This document shows positions 8,409 through 16,776 of a DNA stretch of 64,000 nt, one piece after another. The stretch spans positions 124,001 through 188,000 of the forward strand of contig NZ_JAFEUV020000009.1 of NCBI RefSeq assembly GCF_017355915.2, given 5' to 3'. Source of the DNA: Telluribacter roseus (lineage in GTDB: Bacteria; Bacteroidota; Bacteroidia; Cytophagales; Spirosomataceae). Position 1 is the first letter of the stretch. Every line of letters starts with the position of its first letter. Position numbers and translations under genes: made by a program. The notes under the pieces are model-generated. The model made no database searches. It saw only the letters and a program-made list of their open reading frames with translations, and was not told the origin of the DNA.

Positions 8409-10658
8409 ATGCAAGACGTTGATCTGACCAGCTGCGACCGGGAGCCTATTCACATCCCCGGCAGCATCCAAGCCCACGGTTTTCTGGTAGCCGTACATAA
8501 AGATTCCTACCTGATCAAAAAGGTAAGTAACAACATCAGTACTTATATAAGTACATCCGCCGCAGAGCTCATTGACCAGCCCGTACAGGTACTTGATTCA
8601 TACATTGCCTCCACCGTGCCGGGCTCGGCCCTGGAAGAGCTACTCAACGTGGGGCGTCGCAACCAGTCGTACGAGTGGCTCAATCCGCAGCAGATGCAGG
8701 TAGCCGATCAGGACATGAATCTGATCATACACGCCTCGGGTGAGTACGTGGTGCTGGAGTTTGAGCCCCGGATTACCTGGATGGATGTACTGGACTACCA
8801 GAAGCTCATCACCCGCTCCTTGCAGGAAGTACAGGGAGCCAAGACGCTCCATCTGCTGCTCGACAGAGCTGCCAAGTGGGTGAAGAGTATCACCGGCTTT
8901 GACCGGGTGATGGTATACCAGTTTATGGAAGACTGGCACGGCGTGGTAGTAGCGGAGCAGAAGGAGCCTCATCTGGACCCCTTCCTGGGCTTACACTACC
9001 CCGCCTCGGATATTCCGAAGCAGGCCCGCCAGCTGTATCTGCGCAACCTCGTCCGTCTTATATCCGACGTTTCATCCAGCAGTTCCCGCCTCTACCCTGA
9101 CGAAAAGCCCGGTAGTAACGTACTGGATCTGTCCGACTCAGTACTACGGGCGGTGTCTCCTATTCATATCGAGTACCTTAAGAATATGGGCGTCATGGCC
9201 AGCATGAGTATTTCGCTGGTCGTCAAAGGCAAGCTGTGGGGGCTCATAGCCTGTCACCACTACTCGCCCCGCTTTGTGGATTATCCGGCCCGCAATACGG
9301 CCCGCTTTATCAGCCAGATACTATCGGCCACGCTGGAGCACCACCGTGACGAAACCGACAGCGAGTTTTCCAACCAGATCTACTCCACCGGCCAGCAGTT
9401 GCTCATCCAGATGACCAAAGACTGGAATGTAGCCGAAGGACTGGTCGGCGGCAAAGACAATATTCTGCAGCTTACCAAAGCTACGGGAGCCGCCCTAGTA
9501 TTTGAAGACAAAGTACACCTGGTGGGTAGTACTCCCGCTGAAGACGAGGTACAGGATATTGTCAGATGGCTGGAAAGTATCAAAGTCGACAACTTCTTCC
9601 AGACTACGCACCTGCCTAACCAGTTTGGTCCGGCTGTTCACTATAAAGATAAAGCCTCGGGCCTGATGGCCATTGCCCTGTCTCCCATCCTGGGCGAATA
9701 TGTGCTGTGGTTTAAGCCAGAGCAGATACAGCATGTGACCTGGGCGGGCAATCCGGAAAAAAGTGTCAGTGGCCATGAAGAGGACGGTACCATACGCCTA
9801 AGCCCCCGCAAGAGCTTTGAGAAATGGACGCAGGAAGTAAAGAACAGCTCCTGTCCCTGGGAGGACGTAGAAATATCGGCTGCTCTGCGCCTGCGAGAGG
9901 ACATCCTGCACGTCATCACGCAGAAAGCCAATGAGATCCGTCGTCTTAATGATCAGTTGAAAATTGCCTACGAAGAGCTGGATGCTTTCAGCTATACCAT
10001 TTCGCATGACCTGCGTACCCCGCTGACCACGCTCAAGAGCTATACTGAAATCTTGCTGGAAGACTTTGACGAGCAGCTGGATGACGATGCCAAGCAGGTG
10101 ATAGACCGGATACTCAGGTCGGCCGACCGAATGAGTATGCTGATCCAGAATGTACTGAGCTACTCACGCCTGTCGCGCTCGGAGATCAAGAAGCAGGATA
10201 TACCGATGCGCACCATTATAGATATGCTGGTGGAAGACCTCAATGTAGCCACTACTTCGCACCATCCTAAGGTGACCGTAGGCGGTACTCCCCCGCTATA
10301 CGGCGACCCTACCATGATCGGTCAGATCTTTGCCAATATCATCTCCAATGCCTACAAGTACTCGGTTTCTTCGGCCGATCCTCAGATCAGAATTGAAGGC
10401 AATGTAGAGGGTAATGAGACCATCTACTCAGTAAAAGACAACGGAATGGGTATCAATATGACCCAGGCCAGCAAAGTATTTGATCTGTTCAAGCGGCTTG
10501 ACAACACCTCCAACATCGAAGGGCACGGCGTGGGCATGGCCATTGCCAAGCGTATAGTAAACCGCCACGGCGGGAGAATCTGGTTCCAGAGTAAGGAAGG
10601 GGAAGGCACAACTTTTTTTGTGGCTTTACCAACGCGTGAATCCGTTGAACCTGCTTGA
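8409..10658 (+). CDS. bphP: Bacteriophytochrome histidine kinase
   Basis: 749-residue red/far-red photoreceptor kinase, counting from the ATG at 8409 (an upstream in-frame ATG at 8376 would add 11 residues). In order: an N-terminal segment with the bilin-attaching Cys9 (LTSCDREPIHIPG), PAS (about 15-120), GAF (about 140-310) with the PASDIP motif at 198-203 and His residues near 253 and 283, PHY with the tongue motif PRKSF at 466-470, then HisKA with phospho-acceptor H533 (SHDLRTP) and an HATPase domain. Cys9 in this place is the biliverdin type. A receiver gene, heme oxygenase and second receiver follow in tandem, giving pigment supply and phospho-transfer partners in one operon. Confidence 0.95.
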   Translation: MQDVDLTSCDREPIHIPGSIQAHGFLVAVHKDSYLIKKVSNNISTYISTSAAELIDQPVQVLDSYIASTVPGSALEELLNVGRRNQSYEWLNPQQMQVADQDMNLIIHASGEYVVLEFEPRITWMDVLDYQKLITRSLQEVQGAKTLHLLLDRAAKWVKSITGFDRVMVYQFMEDWHGVVVAEQKEPHLDPFLGLHYPASDIPKQARQLYLRNLVRLISDVSSSSSRLYPDEKPGSNVLDLSDSVLRAVSPIHIEYLKNMGVMASMSISLVVKGKLWGLIACHHYSPRFVDYPARNTARFISQILSATLEHHRDETDSEFSNQIYSTGQQLLIQMTKDWNVAEGLVGGKDNILQLTKATGAALVFEDKVHLVGSTPAEDEVQDIVRWLESIKVDNFFQTTHLPNQFGPAVHYKDKASGLMAIALSPILGEYVLWFKPEQIQHVTWAGNPEKSVSGHEEDGTIRLSPRKSFEKWTQEVKNSSCPWEDVEISAALRLREDILHVITQKANEIRRLNDQLKIAYEELDAFSYTISHDLRTPLTTLKSYTEILLEDFDEQLDDDAKQVIDRILRSADRMSMLIQNVLSYSRLSRSEIKKQDIPMRTIIDMLVEDLNVATTSHHPKVTVGGTPPLYGDPTMIGQIFANIISNAYKYSVSSADPQIRIEGNVEGNETIYSVKDNGMGINMTQASKVFDLFKRLDNTSNIEGHGVGMAIAKRIVNRHGGRIWFQSKEGEGTTFFVALPTRESVEPA

Positions 10659-10700
10659 TCCAGTTAATAACCATTGCTCTTATACACAGTACTTTTATTT

Positions 10701-11117
10701 ATGAAAAAGGTAGACATACTGTACATTGAGGACAATCCGGATGATGTACTGTTCTTTGAACGAATCGTAAAAAAACTTGACGAAACCCTCACCTTCGAAG
10801 TAGCCGGCTCGGGTACCGAAGCCTTCTCAAAACTGAATGGTGAAAACAGCGACCCCATCGTACCCCGGTTAATCCTGGTGGACATGAACCTTCCCGGACT
10901 GAGTGGCGTTGAAATTATCCGATCCCTCCGTCAGAATCAGAAAACCCGTCACCTGCCACTGATCATATTCAGTACATCTGACTTTCCTACTGATATTAAA
11001 AACTCGTACGAAGCCGGAGCCACGGGATACCTGGTAAAATCCAGTAGCTACAAAGGACGTGCCCAGCAACTGGACCACGCCCACAAGTTCTGGATTGTAA
11101 GTAACCAACACTTTTAG
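10701..11117 (+). CDS. Single-domain response regulator
   Basis: 138 residues, counted from ATG 10701 (MKKVDILYIED), 42 bases after the phytochrome stop. CheY-like receiver with the acidic pocket in YIEDNPDD, phospho-acceptor Asp in LILVDMNLPG, a Ser/Thr switch in FSTSD and the conserved Lys in YLVKSS. No output domain is present. It is of the Rcp1 type that commonly follows bacteriophytochromes and is the likely direct phosphate acceptor for the kinase upstream. Ten bases separate it from the heme oxygenase gene. Confidence 0.92.
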   Translation: MKKVDILYIEDNPDDVLFFERIVKKLDETLTFEVAGSGTEAFSKLNGENSDPIVPRLILVDMNLPGLSGVEIIRSLRQNQKTRHLPLIIFSTSDFPTDIKNSYEAGATGYLVKSSSYKGRAQQLDHAHKFWIVSNQHF

Positions 11118-11127
11118 ATTTAGCTGA

Positions 11128-11736
11128 ATGACCCCACTTCATGCACAATTAAAATCAGCAACAGCTGAGCTGCACGACAAGACCGAAAAGGCGCTGTTTG
11201 TAGATGACATTGTCAGTAACCAACTCAACCGCGAACAACTAAGTACCATCATACTGGCACAATACTGGTTTAACGGCAGTCTGGAGCAGGCGCTACGCCC
11301 GTACGATGCCCTTCGGCAGGAGTACGAAGCCAACCACCGATATAAGACAGACCTGCTACTGGCTGACCTGGCTGAGCTGGGTATAGCAGTACCCGACCAG
11401 ATGCCGGAGTGGACTATAAAGTCTGAGGCTGAACTACTTGGAGCCTGCTACGTAGCTGAGGGCTCCACCCTGGGTGGAAAGGTGATCAAAAAACATTTAG
11501 GACAGACTACACAATTAAACGGCCTTTCTTTTCATTATTATAGCGTGTACGCTACCGAAACCGGACCACAATGGAAACGCTTTCTGGCTTTTCTGGATCA
11601 GCAGTCCGGTAAGCTTCCCCAGTCGGAAGTAGTACAGGGAGCGCAGTATGCTTTCTCTTTTTTACTTGATTCGATCAGGTATATTCACCTCCTAACCCCA
11701 CTTAGTTTACCCCAGAGCTACATCCACAACAGCTAA
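11128..11736 (+). CDS. bphO: Biliverdin-producing heme oxygenase
   Basis: 202 residues, normal length for bacterial heme oxygenases. It opens heme to biliverdin IX-alpha, CO and iron, which supplies the phytochrome chromophore. The proximal heme ligand is the His in ELHDKTEKAL near residue 17, and the distal-helix signature appears as CYVAEGSTLGGKVI, typical of the phytochrome-linked BphO group. It lies 10 bases after the response regulator and 13 bases before another, so the four genes form one operon. Confidence 0.92.
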   Translation: MTPLHAQLKSATAELHDKTEKALFVDDIVSNQLNREQLSTIILAQYWFNGSLEQALRPYDALRQEYEANHRYKTDLLLADLAELGIAVPDQMPEWTIKSEAELLGACYVAEGSTLGGKVIKKHLGQTTQLNGLSFHYYSVYATETGPQWKRFLAFLDQQSGKLPQSEVVQGAQYAFSFLLDSIRYIHLLTPLSLPQSYIHNS

Positions 11737-11749
11737 TATCAATAATTTT

Positions 11750-12109
11750 ATGTCGGTTATACTGGTCTATGAAGACGATCTGCATTTACAGGAGCTACTG
11801 GTTCAGGTTGTGCGTAAGGAATTTACAGTGTGTATAGGAAAGGATCCGCAGCAAATGCAAGAAGAGGTCAATGAAGTAGGCCCTGCGTTGATTTTACTGG
11901 ACAACATGATGGAGGCCGATGTGGCCAAAGAAGTACTGGCCGACTACAGGGCAGAGACTCCCTCCCCCATACCCGTAGTACTGTTTACGGCGCATGCCAA
12001 CGGGGCTTCTATTGCTGAGTACATTGGGGCTGATGACTACATTGCCAAGCCCTTCCAACTACTGGACCTGCGAAAAAAGCTGAGAGAGCTAGCAAAAAAG
12101 GGACAGTAA
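11750..12109 (+). CDS. Single-domain response regulator
   Basis: 119-residue CheY-like receiver: acidic pair in VYEDD, phospho-acceptor Asp in LILLDNMM, Thr switch in VVLFTAH, Lys in YIAKPF. No output domain. It is the last gene of the phytochrome operon, 13 bases after heme oxygenase. It is diverged from the first receiver, so the two probably have separate partners. Whether it takes phosphate from the phytochrome or from another kinase cannot be told. Confidence 0.88.
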   Translation: MSVILVYEDDLHLQELLVQVVRKEFTVCIGKDPQQMQEEVNEVGPALILLDNMMEADVAKEVLADYRAETPSPIPVVLFTAHANGASIAEYIGADDYIAKPFQLLDLRKKLRELAKKGQ

Positions 12110-12184
12110 CGGCTAAGGCCTGCTGGCCGATGCACCTGTTACTGCCCCCGAAGGCTTATACCCTGGTACTGAACCAGTTGAATA

Positions 12185-12871
12185 TTATTTTTTGTCGGAA
12201 AACGGAATGATGAGCTTTTCTCCCCGCTGAGCAAAGTCCTTACTCTTTCCGTTGGCCTGCATGAGGAGCTCCTTGCTGATGCCGTACTTACTGGCTACCA
12301 CCCGCAGTACATCACCGGGACCAACGGTATGAACCGCCTTTACCCGGACGTTCAGCCGCGTAACTCCTGATTTGATCGCGGTGGGCTCTATATCCGGATT
12401 AAGCGACCTCAGGGTCTCCGGCTTGAGGTTGTACCGGCTGGCGATACCAAAGAAGGTTTCGCCCGGCTTTACGGTATGCGTCGTGGAGGCACCTCCGATA
12501 TCCGCCGGTTTGGCAGCAGGCTTGGGTGCGGGTGGCGTTGGCTTGGGAGCCTCGGTCACTTCGGCCGGTGCTGCTTCGGTTGCCTCATCGGTGGTAGTTG
12601 CTGGCGAAGAGTCAATAACCAGGCTCGAGTCAATCCGCTCCGGCTCGGCCAGCACCGGATCGGTATTGGTCACAAGGGGCGTAACGCTGCTGGTTGTATC
12701 AGGTACGATATTGGTCAGTTCTTCCGATCCGGTTGTATCGTCGGCTATATACTCGTAGCCTACAAACAGGAGCCCCAGTACTATAAGCACCAGCACCACC
12801 AGGGTAATCAGGGGCAGGTTGGACGACTCAGCAGGCCGAACATTACGCTTCTTTGGACTTTCTTCTTCCAT
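12185..12871 (-). CDS. Membrane-anchored LysM protein
   Basis: 228 residues. A basic cytoplasmic N-terminus (KKRNVRPAES) is followed by one transmembrane helix at about 19-42, an extended Ala/Pro/Thr-rich linker (about 50-130), and two LysM modules: HTVKPGETFFGIASRYNL (about 132-175) and HTVGPGDVLRVVASKYGI (about 181-225). LysM modules bind peptidoglycan, so this is a cytoplasmic-membrane-anchored periplasmic cell-wall binder. No catalytic domain is present. It is transcribed away from purE by spacing of about 85 bases and has its 3' end facing the phytochrome operon. Confidence 0.85.
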   Translation of the reverse strand: MEEESPKKRNVRPAESSNLPLITLVVLVLIVLGLLFVGYEYIADDTTGSEELTNIVPDTTSSVTPLVTNTDPVLAEPERIDSSLVIDSSPATTTDEATEAAPAEVTEAPKPTPPAPKPAAKPADIGGASTTHTVKPGETFFGIASRYNLKPETLRSLNPDIEPTAIKSGVTRLNVRVKAVHTVGPGDVLRVVASKYGISKELLMQANGKSKDFAQRGEKLIIPFSDKK

Positions 12872-12955
12872 AGTACAGTGGGTTTACGAATCGGGTGATA
12901 GACTGTTTTCTTTCTACTATTGTAACGAATGCACTAGGCTCGTTGTATGACTCGG

Positions 12956-13438
12956 TTAAGACTTTTTCAGCTGAGCGTTCATCTCGGCTACCTTACCTTT
13001 GAGCTCCTCCTTATAGGCATCAAGCCGGGCCGCCACTTCATCATCCTGGCTACCAACAATCTGGGCGGCCAGTATGCCGGCGTTCTTGGCACCGTTAAGA
13101 GCTACCGTAGCTACAGGTACTCCACCTGGCATCTGCAGGATGGACAGCACCGAATCCCAGCCATCAATGGAGTTGCTGGACAGGATAGGTACTCCGATCA
13201 CCGGCAGGGAAGTAAGCGACGCTACCATACCCGGTAGGTGGGCGGCACCACCCGCTCCGGCGATAATCGCTTTGAGCCCGCGCTGACGGGCGCTTTGAGC
13301 GTACTCAAACATCCGGTCCGGGGTACGATGAGCCGACACAATCTCCATCTCGAAAGCGACTCCCAGTTCGGTAAGGGCATCGGCAGCTTCCTGCATGATC
13401 TTCCGGTCCGAGATACTTCCCATTATTATTCCAATCAT
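12956..13438 (-). CDS. purE: 5-(carboxyamino)imidazole ribonucleotide mutase
   Basis: 160 residues, full length for class I PurE. It converts N5-CAIR to CAIR in purine synthesis. Signature motifs are GSISDRKIMQEA at the N-terminus, SAHRTPDRMFEYA, and the GAGGAAHLPGM loop that carries the catalytic His. purK lies 91 bases upstream on the same strand, so the two consecutive AIR-carboxylation steps are encoded together. Confidence 0.95.
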   Translation of the reverse strand: MIGIIMGSISDRKIMQEAADALTELGVAFEMEIVSAHRTPDRMFEYAQSARQRGLKAIIAGAGGAAHLPGMVASLTSLPVIGVPILSSNSIDGWDSVLSILQMPGGVPVATVALNGAKNAGILAAQIVGSQDDEVAARLDAYKEELKGKVAEMNAQLKKS

Positions 13439-13529
13439 AATCTTTGTGAGCTATATGCTGTAAGCTTTATGCTTTAGTCTTGTTGTATGAATCAGACGTC
13501 AGGTACTGCCGTCACTTCTCTTTTCTCCT

Positions 13530-14660
13530 TTATCTACTAATCACCCGGATACTCTGTTTGACCAGATCCACTTTTTCTTTCAAAGCCTCCAGATCCTGAT
13601 CCATCACGGTTACGTGGCCCATTTTGCGGAAGGGCTTGGTAATAGCCTTGCCGTACAGGAACGGAAACACTTCCGCCGTAGCCAGCAGCGTTTCCATTCC
13701 TTCGTAGTAGGCAGGGCCGGTATAGCCGTCTTCTCCGAGCAGATTCACCATAGCGGCCGGTCCGTAGGCGTGGGTACTGCCCAGGGGCAGGTCCAGAATA
13801 GCCCGCCAGTGCTGCTCAAATTGCGACGTGGCGTTGGCCCGGATGGTATGGTGACCGCTGTTGTGCGGGCGCGGAGCTACTTCGTTGATAAGTACCTCCC
13901 CCTCGGGTGTTACGAACATCTCAACGGCCAGCAGACCTACTATACCGAAGGCTTCGGCCGTCTGCCGGGCCAGTTGCTGGGCCTGTTGGTCCACCTCATC
14001 CGTAAGCTGAGCCGGGGCGAACAGGTACTCCACCAGGTTCAGTTCGGGATGGAAGGCCATCTCTACCGTCGGGAACGTAACTACCTCTCCTGAGGGACGG
14101 CGCGCTACGATTACGGCTATTTCCTTCTCAAAAGGAACGGCTTTCTCCAGTACTCCCGGTGCATCGAAGGCTTTATCAATATCGTCAACGGATGTAATAC
14201 GCTGCACGCCCCGGCCATCGTAGCCGTCGCGTCCCAGTTTATGAAAAGCAGGCAAAAAGTAGGCCTGATTTTTAACGTCTTCGCGATTTTCGGTCAGTAC
14301 AAAGTCGGCCGTAGGTAGGTTATGCTCCCGGTAAAACTGCTTCTGCACACGCTTGTCCTGGATCAGACGGATTACCGAAGGCTGCGGGTATACCCGCTTT
14401 CCTTCCCGTTCGAGAGCTTCCAGGGCTTCCACATTGACCTTCTCAATCTCAATGGTGATGACGTCGAGGTCTTTTCCAAAGTTATAGACCGTATCGTAGT
14501 CCTGTAAGGAGCCGTGTACAAAGCGGGGAGCAATCCGGCTGCAGGAGGCTTCAGCGTCGGGATCAAGTACACTTATATCTAAATTCCAGTCGATGGCGGC
14601 CTGTAACAGCATCAAACCTAGCTGACCACCACCTAAAATACCAATTCGGGATGAAAGCAT
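13530..14660 (-). CDS. purK: 5-(carboxyamino)imidazole ribonucleotide synthase
   Basis: 376 residues with the start at ATG 14660 (MLSSRIGILGGGQLG). An in-frame start 25 codons upstream is unlikely because the family begins at this Rossmann-like GGGQLG motif. ATP-grasp enzyme that makes N5-CAIR from AIR, bicarbonate and ATP. Visible are the KLGRDGYDGRGV ATP-binding loop, FEKEIAVIVAR and the NEVAPRPHNSGHHT metal/substrate segment. Partner of purE downstream. These purine genes separate the phytochrome operon from the Kai cluster. Confidence 0.95.
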   Translation of the reverse strand: MLSSRIGILGGGQLGLMLLQAAIDWNLDISVLDPDAEASCSRIAPRFVHGSLQDYDTVYNFGKDLDVITIEIEKVNVEALEALEREGKRVYPQPSVIRLIQDKRVQKQFYREHNLPTADFVLTENREDVKNQAYFLPAFHKLGRDGYDGRGVQRITSVDDIDKAFDAPGVLEKAVPFEKEIAVIVARRPSGEVVTFPTVEMAFHPELNLVEYLFAPAQLTDEVDQQAQQLARQTAEAFGIVGLLAVEMFVTPEGEVLINEVAPRPHNSGHHTIRANATSQFEQHWRAILDLPLGSTHAYGPAAMVNLLGEDGYTGPAYYEGMETLLATAEVFPFLYGKAITKPFRKMGHVTVMDQDLEALKEKVDLVKQSIRVISR

Positions 14661-14829
14661 GCGGGTAAAAGGGGCTTTTTGCAAAGTTGGCAGAAAAACA
14701 CCAAACATAAAATCTTTGGTCCCAATTCGCACCAATGACTTCCTGCTGACAGAGATAAATCTTTATAATCACTATTGGAAGTGCCGCACTGGAAGTTCCG
14801 CAAGGGATCTGCTTTGGGGCTAAGCAGGG

Positions 14830-16119
14830 CTATTCAATATTCTGCCTCAGCGGCAGGGTAATCAGGAACTGCGCTCCAGCACCTTCCCGGCTTATGGCTA
14901 CAATTTTACCCTTGTGCTTGTCAATGATCTTTTTTGTGATGGCAAGTCCTATACCTGACCCCTCAAATTTGTCCTTGGAGTTGAGCCGCTCAAAGAGGGA
15001 AAATATTTTTTCGTTGTACTGCGCATCAAATCCTATTCCATTATCCGTAAATGTAATGCAGCAGGTACCATTCAGTTGTATGCCTGCCTGTTCGATCACA
15101 TCATCATTATAACAACCCGTGATACGGATCACCGGCTGCTGACCGGCCTTACAAAACTTGATGGAGTTACTGATCAGATTCTGAAATACCTGCTTGATCT
15201 GCCCCCGGTTTACTTCAATCTTGGGAAGGTCATCTACCTCTATAATGGCTCCGGTTTCCTGGATCAGTACTTCAAAGTCCTCTATGATTTCCCCGACGAT
15301 ATCTTTCAGGCTTATTACTGTAAATCTATTGGTATGGGTAGAAAGACGTGAATAGGTCAGGATGTCAACAATCAGGGCCTTCATCCGGCTGGATGATGAT
15401 ATAATCTTATCCAGGTACACAGTACTCTCCCCGGAAAGCTCATGCCTGTATTTATCCCTCAGCAAGGTTGAAAAAATCATGATCTTACGGAGTGGCTCCT
15501 GCATATCATGGGAAGCAATGGAGGCAAACTGCTGAAGGTCGTGGTTGCTTATCTCGAGCTCATTGTTAATTTCTTCAAGCCGCTTATTATTTTCTTTGAG
15601 CAGCGCCTGTACTTCTTTCTGAAAGGTAAGGTCCGTCAGGATAACACTGAGTGCCTGCCCCTCGTCCAACTGCAGAGTAGTCACCGAAAACAGGCAGGGG
15701 ATCTGGCTATCGCCGCTCTTAATGCTTAGCTCGGTCTTGCTGTCTTTGAGCCAGCCGTTCGTGAATACATCCTGATATAGCTCTTTGCATTCGTCGGGGA
15801 TCAGCGATTCGAAGTGCATGCCTACTACCTTTGAAAGCGGCAGGTTGATCATGGACGAAAACATCGTGTTGCAGTACAGGATGATGCCATCCTCATTGAG
15901 CGTTACGGCTCCCTCGTTCATTTTCTCAATAAATACCCGGTAAGTCTGATCGGCTGTCTTGAGGGTATACAGCTGGTGCTCATTGTCGGCTCCTTTGACA
16001 ACAAGGGCGTCCACCTGCCCGGAACGAATCGCTTCAATGGTTTCACTAGCTTCTTCCAGTTGCCAACGAAGCTCTTCATTCTCTTTCAACAACTGTTCGT
16101 ACGTCTTTGGGGTGCTCAT
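14830..16119 (-). CDS. PAS-domain histidine kinase of the Kai cluster
   Basis: 429-residue soluble kinase with no membrane helix. An N-terminal coiled coil contains the EAIRSGQVDALVV linker motif (residues 29-41) often seen before PAS domains. Then come a PAS domain (about 55-170), a second coiled coil, HisKA with H204 (ASHDMQEPLRK) and HATPase motifs (NLISNSIKF, FTDNGIGFD, GSGIGLAI). The start codon lies 6 bases after the second kaiB stop, so translation is probably coupled. By position it would be the clock-output kinase (SasA-like role), but it lacks the KaiB-like sensor domain of SasA. Confidence 0.9.
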   Translation of the reverse strand: MSTPKTYEQLLKENEELRWQLEEASETIEAIRSGQVDALVVKGADNEHQLYTLKTADQTYRVFIEKMNEGAVTLNEDGIILYCNTMFSSMINLPLSKVVGMHFESLIPDECKELYQDVFTNGWLKDSKTELSIKSGDSQIPCLFSVTTLQLDEGQALSVILTDLTFQKEVQALLKENNKRLEEINNELEISNHDLQQFASIASHDMQEPLRKIMIFSTLLRDKYRHELSGESTVYLDKIISSSSRMKALIVDILTYSRLSTHTNRFTVISLKDIVGEIIEDFEVLIQETGAIIEVDDLPKIEVNRGQIKQVFQNLISNSIKFCKAGQQPVIRITGCYNDDVIEQAGIQLNGTCCITFTDNGIGFDAQYNEKIFSLFERLNSKDKFEGSGIGLAITKKIIDKHKGKIVAISREGAGAQFLITLPLRQNIE

Positions 16120-16125
16120 CCAGAA

Positions 16126-16446
16126 TTATAAGGTAATGCCAATGCCTTTAAGTACTTTCTGGGTATCTGACATATCTCCAATCAGTCTTTTTTCGGGCAA
16201 TGGAAAACTTTTGATCAAAAGAGGCAAGGCAATAATCTGTTCTTTCTCGGCTATTGTTTTTTCCTGGTACACGTCAATGATTTCCAGCGAGTAGTTATCC
16301 TTAATATACGTGTCACAGATTTTTTTGATATTCGTTACCGCACGAAGAGAGTTGACTGATGCCCCCGTAATGAATAAACGCAGAACATAGCAACTGTTTT
16401 CTTTCTGGGGGTCACTAGGCTGACCTATATCTGACAAATCACTCAT
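16126..16446 (-). CDS. kaiB: KaiB-like protein (second copy)
   Basis: 106 residues with the thioredoxin-like KaiB core after a polar 18-residue N-terminal extension. Family marks: [20 protein letters not shown], the EIIDVYQ strand, the IALPLLIK segment and the C-terminal IGDMSD motif, which carries the Gly and Asp of the fold-switch region. Its ATG overlaps the TGA of the first kaiB (ATGA at 16443-16446). It is clearly diverged from that copy, for example [17 protein letters not shown] against [17 protein letters not shown]. It probably interacts with KaiC, but its separate role is unknown. Confidence 0.93.
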   Translation of the reverse strand: MSDLSDIGQPSDPQKENSCYVLRLFITGASVNSLRAVTNIKKICDTYIKDNYSLEIIDVYQEKTIAEKEQIIALPLLIKSFPLPEKRLIGDMSDTQKVLKGIGITL

Positions 16447-16742
16447 TCCATTCTTTTTGCAGGTCGTATATTCAACCCAACCAATACTTTTTCTTCGTTG
16501 GATAGATCGCCAATAATCTTACGGATTGGCTCCGGTACTTTCTTGACCAGCGTTGGGATTGCCAGAATCTGATCGCCTTCTGCGAGCTGTGGCTGCTCCA
16601 GCAAATCAATGACTTCTATAACATACTTGTCCTTCAAATGTTCTTCACAGTACCTTTTGAGATTACTCAGTGCCGTTACGGACTTAGCCGTTTTACCCGC
16701 AATGTACAGTCTGAGCTCCCAGATTTCCTTGTTTTCTTCCAT
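16443..16742 (-). CDS. kaiB: KaiB-like protein (first copy)
   Basis: 99 residues, close to the cyanobacterial KaiB length of about 102. Conserved segments are [43 protein letters not shown] and [17 protein letters not shown], which are near-canonical. In cyanobacteria KaiB switches fold and binds the KaiC CI ring to drive the clock. Here it sits 34 bases after kaiC and overlaps the second kaiB by four bases. No kaiA-like gene is present in the window. Confidence 0.95.
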   Translation of the reverse strand: MEENKEIWELRLYIAGKTAKSVTALSNLKRYCEEHLKDKYVIEVIDLLEQPQLAEGDQILAIPTLVKKVPEPIRKIIGDLSNEEKVLVGLNIRPAKRME

Positions 16743-16776
16743 TACTTATATTGGATGTGTGCTTCTAACAGGTACC

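Noticed and set aside
12372-12898. Plus-strand frames across the LysM gene
   Set aside because: Antisense shadows; the minus frame has a membrane helix and two LysM modules.
13614-14093. Plus-strand 159-codon frame inside purK
   Set aside because: Shadow of purK, whose ATP-grasp motifs are intact.
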